Below, one piece after another: positions 61,714 to 64,000 of a stretch of 64,000 nucleotides of DNA (its first letter is position 1; every line of letters starts with the position of its first letter). Both the position numbers and the translations under genes were made by a program. The notes under the pieces are model-generated. The model was not told where the DNA came from and made no database searches. It saw only the letters and a program-made list of their open reading frames with translations. The stretch is from assembly GCA_032358255.1 (NCBI GenBank), contig JAULBX010025829.1, positions 372,001 through 436,000 on the forward strand, in the 5' to 3' direction. The stretch is from Heterotrichella gracilis (taxonomy: Eukaryota; Sar; Xanthophyceae; Tribonematales; Xanthonemataceae).

Positions 61714-64000
61714 TTACAGTCCCTGTCCGTGACAGCTCTTGTATTTTTTACCGCTACCACAAGGACAAGGATCATTTCTACCGATCTTTGTTTCTACACG
61801 TATTGGTTGAATTTTTGGCTTTTGTTGTGCGTTCTGTTCTTCAACAATATTTTCATCACGACTTTCCGTTAACTTCTCTTTCTTTTGTTTTGGTTGTTCT
61901 TGTGTGAACTTTGCCTGAGTAACTTGTTGTTGATTGTTCTCAACCGGTAAACCACCCTTCATTAAGAAAGAGATAACTTCTTTATTACTCTTAATGATCA
62001 TTTCTTTAAATAAGTTAAACGATTCTAACTTATAAATAACCAAAGGATCTTTTTGTTCTAACGAAGCATTTTGAACTGCTTGTTTTAGATCATCCAATTC
62101 ACGTAAATGTTCTTTCCACGAATCATCGATCATAGCCAACACAACCGATTTCTCGAAACCTAAAATTAACTCGCGGCCTTTTGTTTCGTATGCCTTTTTT
62201 AAATTGGCAACTACCTGAACTCCACGTATACCATCCGTAAACGGCGTAACAATGTTCTCGTAAGTATTATTAGGATTGGTGTAAACATCTTTTACAACCG
62301 GGAAAGCCTGCTCAGCAACTAAAGCTGATTTTTGAGCGTAGTGTTTTTGAACGGCATCAAATAACTGATTAGAAAGATCATCCTCTTTACCTGAATTAAA
62401 TTGTTGGTCTGTAAACGGACTTTCAATACCAAAATTTTTGATACACTCTAAATTAAAGCCTTCCGCATCTCTTGTTGCCTGATATTCTTCAATTAAACTG
62501 CCTGCCACTTCATAGATCATGTTGGCAATATCGATACTTAACTTATCACCAAATAATGCATTACGACGACGCTTGTAAATAACATCACGCTGCGCATTCA
62601 TTACATCATCGTACTCTATCAAACGTTTACGTGTACCAAAGTTATTCTCTTCTACTTTCTTTTGCGCACGCTCAATACTTTTACTGATCATGCTGTGCTG
62701 AATAACTTCGCCTTCTTTTAATCCCATGCGATCCATTAACGAAGCAATACGCTCGCTACCGAATAAACGCATTAAATTATCCTCTAACGAAACGAAAAAT
62801 TGTGAACTTCCCGGATCACCCTGACGACCGGCACGACCACGTAACTGCCTGTCAACACGGCGAGACTCATGACGCTCTGTACCAATAATTGCTAAACCGC
62901 CAGCTTCTTTAACACCGGGCCCTAGTTTAATATCCGTTCCACGACCAGCCATGTTGGTTGCAATGGTAACGGTTCCTGCCTTGCCGGCTTCAGCAACAAT
63001 GTCTGCTTCCTTTGCATGTAATTTCGCGTTCAACACATTGTGTTTAATACCACGTAATTTTAACATACGGCTTAATAATTCAGAGATCTCAACGGTTGTA
63101 GTACCAATAAGCACAGGCCTTCCGGCTGCTACTAATTTTACTACCTCTTCAATAACTGCGTTGTATTTTTCACGTTTTGTTTTGTAAACAAAATCCTGCT
63201 CATCTTTACGGGTCATTGGTCTGTTGGTTGGAATCTCCACCACATCCAATTTATAGATACTCCAAAACTCCTGCGCTTCGGTAGTTGCAGTACCAGTCAT
63301 ACCCGCTAACTTATTATACATACGGAAATAATTCTGTAATGTAATAGTAGCATACGTTTGTGTAGCAGCTTCGATCTTTACATTCTCTTTTGCTTCAATA
63401 GCCTGATGTAATCCATCGCTGTAACGACGACCTTCCATAATACGGCCCGTTTGCTCATCTACAATTTTTACCTGTCCGTTATCAATAACGTATTCAGTAT
63501 CTTTTTCAAAAACAGTATAGGCTTTTAATAATTGGTTCATGGTGTGAATACGTTCGCTCTTTATGCTGAACTCGCGCATCACTGCTTCTTTTGCCAATAA
63601 TTTTTCTTTAGGATCGAGAATTGTTTTTTCGATCTCAGCAACCTCATCACCCACATTTGGAATTACGAAAAACTTAGTATCATCTGTATTACCCGTAATA
63701 AAATCAATTCCTTTTTCAGATAATTCAACGTGGTTGTTTTTTTCGTCGATCGTAAAATAAAGTTCTACATCAATTTTATGCATCTCTTTATTTTGATCCT
63801 GCATATAATGATTTTCGGTTTTTTGCAATAAAGCCCTTACACCATTCTCGCTTAAGAATTTAATTAGGGCTGTGTTTTTTGGCAAGCCCCTGTATGCTCG
63901 TAATAATGGAATACCTGCTTCTTTTTCTTTTCCTTCGGCAAATAATTTTTTTGCTTCGGTAATACAAGTATTTAAATATTGTTTTTGTATGTTAACCAGT
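61714..64000 (-). CDS. secA: Preprotein translocase ATPase SecA, 5' end outside the window
   Basis: The C-terminal 761 residues of SecA, open through base 64000, so the N-terminal motor part is cut by the window edge. Seen in order are a Bacteroidota-type insertion ([17 protein letters not shown]), [75 protein letters not shown] and the helical wing domain. The C-terminal zinc site is [15 protein letters not shown]. It drives protein export through SecYEG. The apparent start at 63885 is an internal TTG, since the frame runs on upstream. Confidence 0.96.
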   Translation of the reverse strand, partial: LVNIQKQYLNTCITEAKKLFAEGKEKEAGIPLLRAYRGLPKNTALIKFLSENGVRALLQKTENHYMQDQNKEMHKIDVELYFTIDEKNNHVELSEKGIDFITGNTDDTKFFVIPNVGDEVAEIEKTILDPKEKLLAKEAVMREFSIKSERIHTMNQLLKAYTVFEKDTEYVIDNGQVKIVDEQTGRIMEGRRYSDGLHQAIEAKENVKIEAATQTYATITLQNYFRMYNKLAGMTGTATTEAQEFWSIYKLDVVEIPTNRPMTRKDEQDFVYKTKREKYNAVIEEVVKLVAAGRPVLIGTTTVEISELLSRMLKLRGIKHNVLNAKLHAKEADIVAEAGKAGTVTIATNMAGRGTDIKLGPGVKEAGGLAIIGTERHESRRVDRQLRGRAGRQGDPGSSQFFVSLEDNLMRLFGSERIASLMDRMGLKEGEVIQHSMISKSIERAQKKVEENNFGTRKRLIEYDDVMNAQRDVIYKRRRNALFGDKLSIDIANMIYEVAGSLIEEYQATRDAEGFNLECIKNFGIESPFTDQQFNSGKEDDLSNQLFDAVQKHYAQKSALVAEQAFPVVKDVYTNPNNTYENIVTPFTDGIRGVQVVANLKKAYETKGRELILGFEKSVVLAMIDDSWKEHLRELDDLKQAVQNASLEQKDPLVIYKLESFNLFKEMIIKSNKEVISFLMKGGLPVENNQQQVTQAKFTQEQPKQKKEKLTESRDENIVEEQNAQQKPKIQPIRVETKIGRNDPCPCGSGKKYKSCHGQGL

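Noticed and set aside
63885-63887. TTG at 63885 as the start of a short SecA
   Set aside because: The frame continues upstream without a stop to base 64000 and encodes typical SecA sequence, so the true start lies outside the window.
1-64000. CRISPR array, prophage or transposon
   Set aside because: No regular repeat-spacer series, no phage structural, integrase or transposase genes, and the gene order is continuous housekeeping content.

Overview
The window is a stretch of chromosome from an AT-rich member of the Bacteroidota. The evidence is a complete Bat (MoxR/DUF58/VWA/TPR) aerotolerance operon, DUF4270-type and other lipoproteins, TAnnTTTG-type -7 promoter boxes just upstream of several genes, weak or absent Shine-Dalgarno sequences and a very short GT5-like protein. 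The lineage below phylum cannot be fixed from this sequence. There are about 57 protein genes. The only gene-free stretch over 300 bases is 4141-4495. I saw no tRNA, rRNA, CRISPR array, prophage, transposase or integrase.

Layout. 1-4140: end of pyrR, a DinB-fold gene and pyrB, then a LuxE-like acyl-protein synthetase, a lipoprotein and a 2-hydroxyacid dehydrogenase. 4141-6076: dnaB and a structured leader region. 6096-13782 (minus) plus a flippase at 15670-16917: a surface-glycan locus with two FdtA-like sugar ketoisomerases, two methyltransferases, a NeuD-like acyltransferase, a PhyH dioxygenase, two paralogous propeller proteins, a FemAB/GNAT protein and a GT2 transferase. 13959-19050: L,D-transpeptidase, OsmC, an envelope protein and lipA. 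19053-27323 (minus): the Bat operon moxR-DUF58-batX-batA-batB-batC-batD-batE. 27459-32906 (minus): two amidohydrolase-family proteins and pdxA.

33064-38573 (plus): a SirB2-cytochrome c fusion, hflX, an acetyltransferase, an aminotransferase, a heptose-kinase-like gene and menG/ubiE. 38639-45535 (plus): a lipid-modification cluster (DUF1295, two cyclopropane-synthase-type methyltransferases, an alpha/beta hydrolase, an FAD oxidoreductase, DUF1365). It is interrupted by a frameshifted GxxExxY gene lying between roughly 30-bp inverted repeats. 45558-51258 (minus): a GPH-type transporter, a large membrane-redoxin-PAS-SpoIIE phosphatase and dnaK. 51418-56330 (minus): two lipoproteins, a polysaccharide deacetylase and a GT5-like half-protein. 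56422-64000: panC, an AlgJ/AlgI-like O-acetylation pair, glyS and most of secA.

Most genes are housekeeping or cell-envelope functions. The parts that most merit a second look are the redoxin-PAS-SpoIIE fusion, the lipid cluster with its inserted GxxExxY cassette, the paired propeller proteins of the glycan locus, the amidohydrolase set with lost metal ligands, and the leader region upstream of dnaB with two mutually exclusive hairpins. I did not find a clear-cut, wholly new defence or mobile system.
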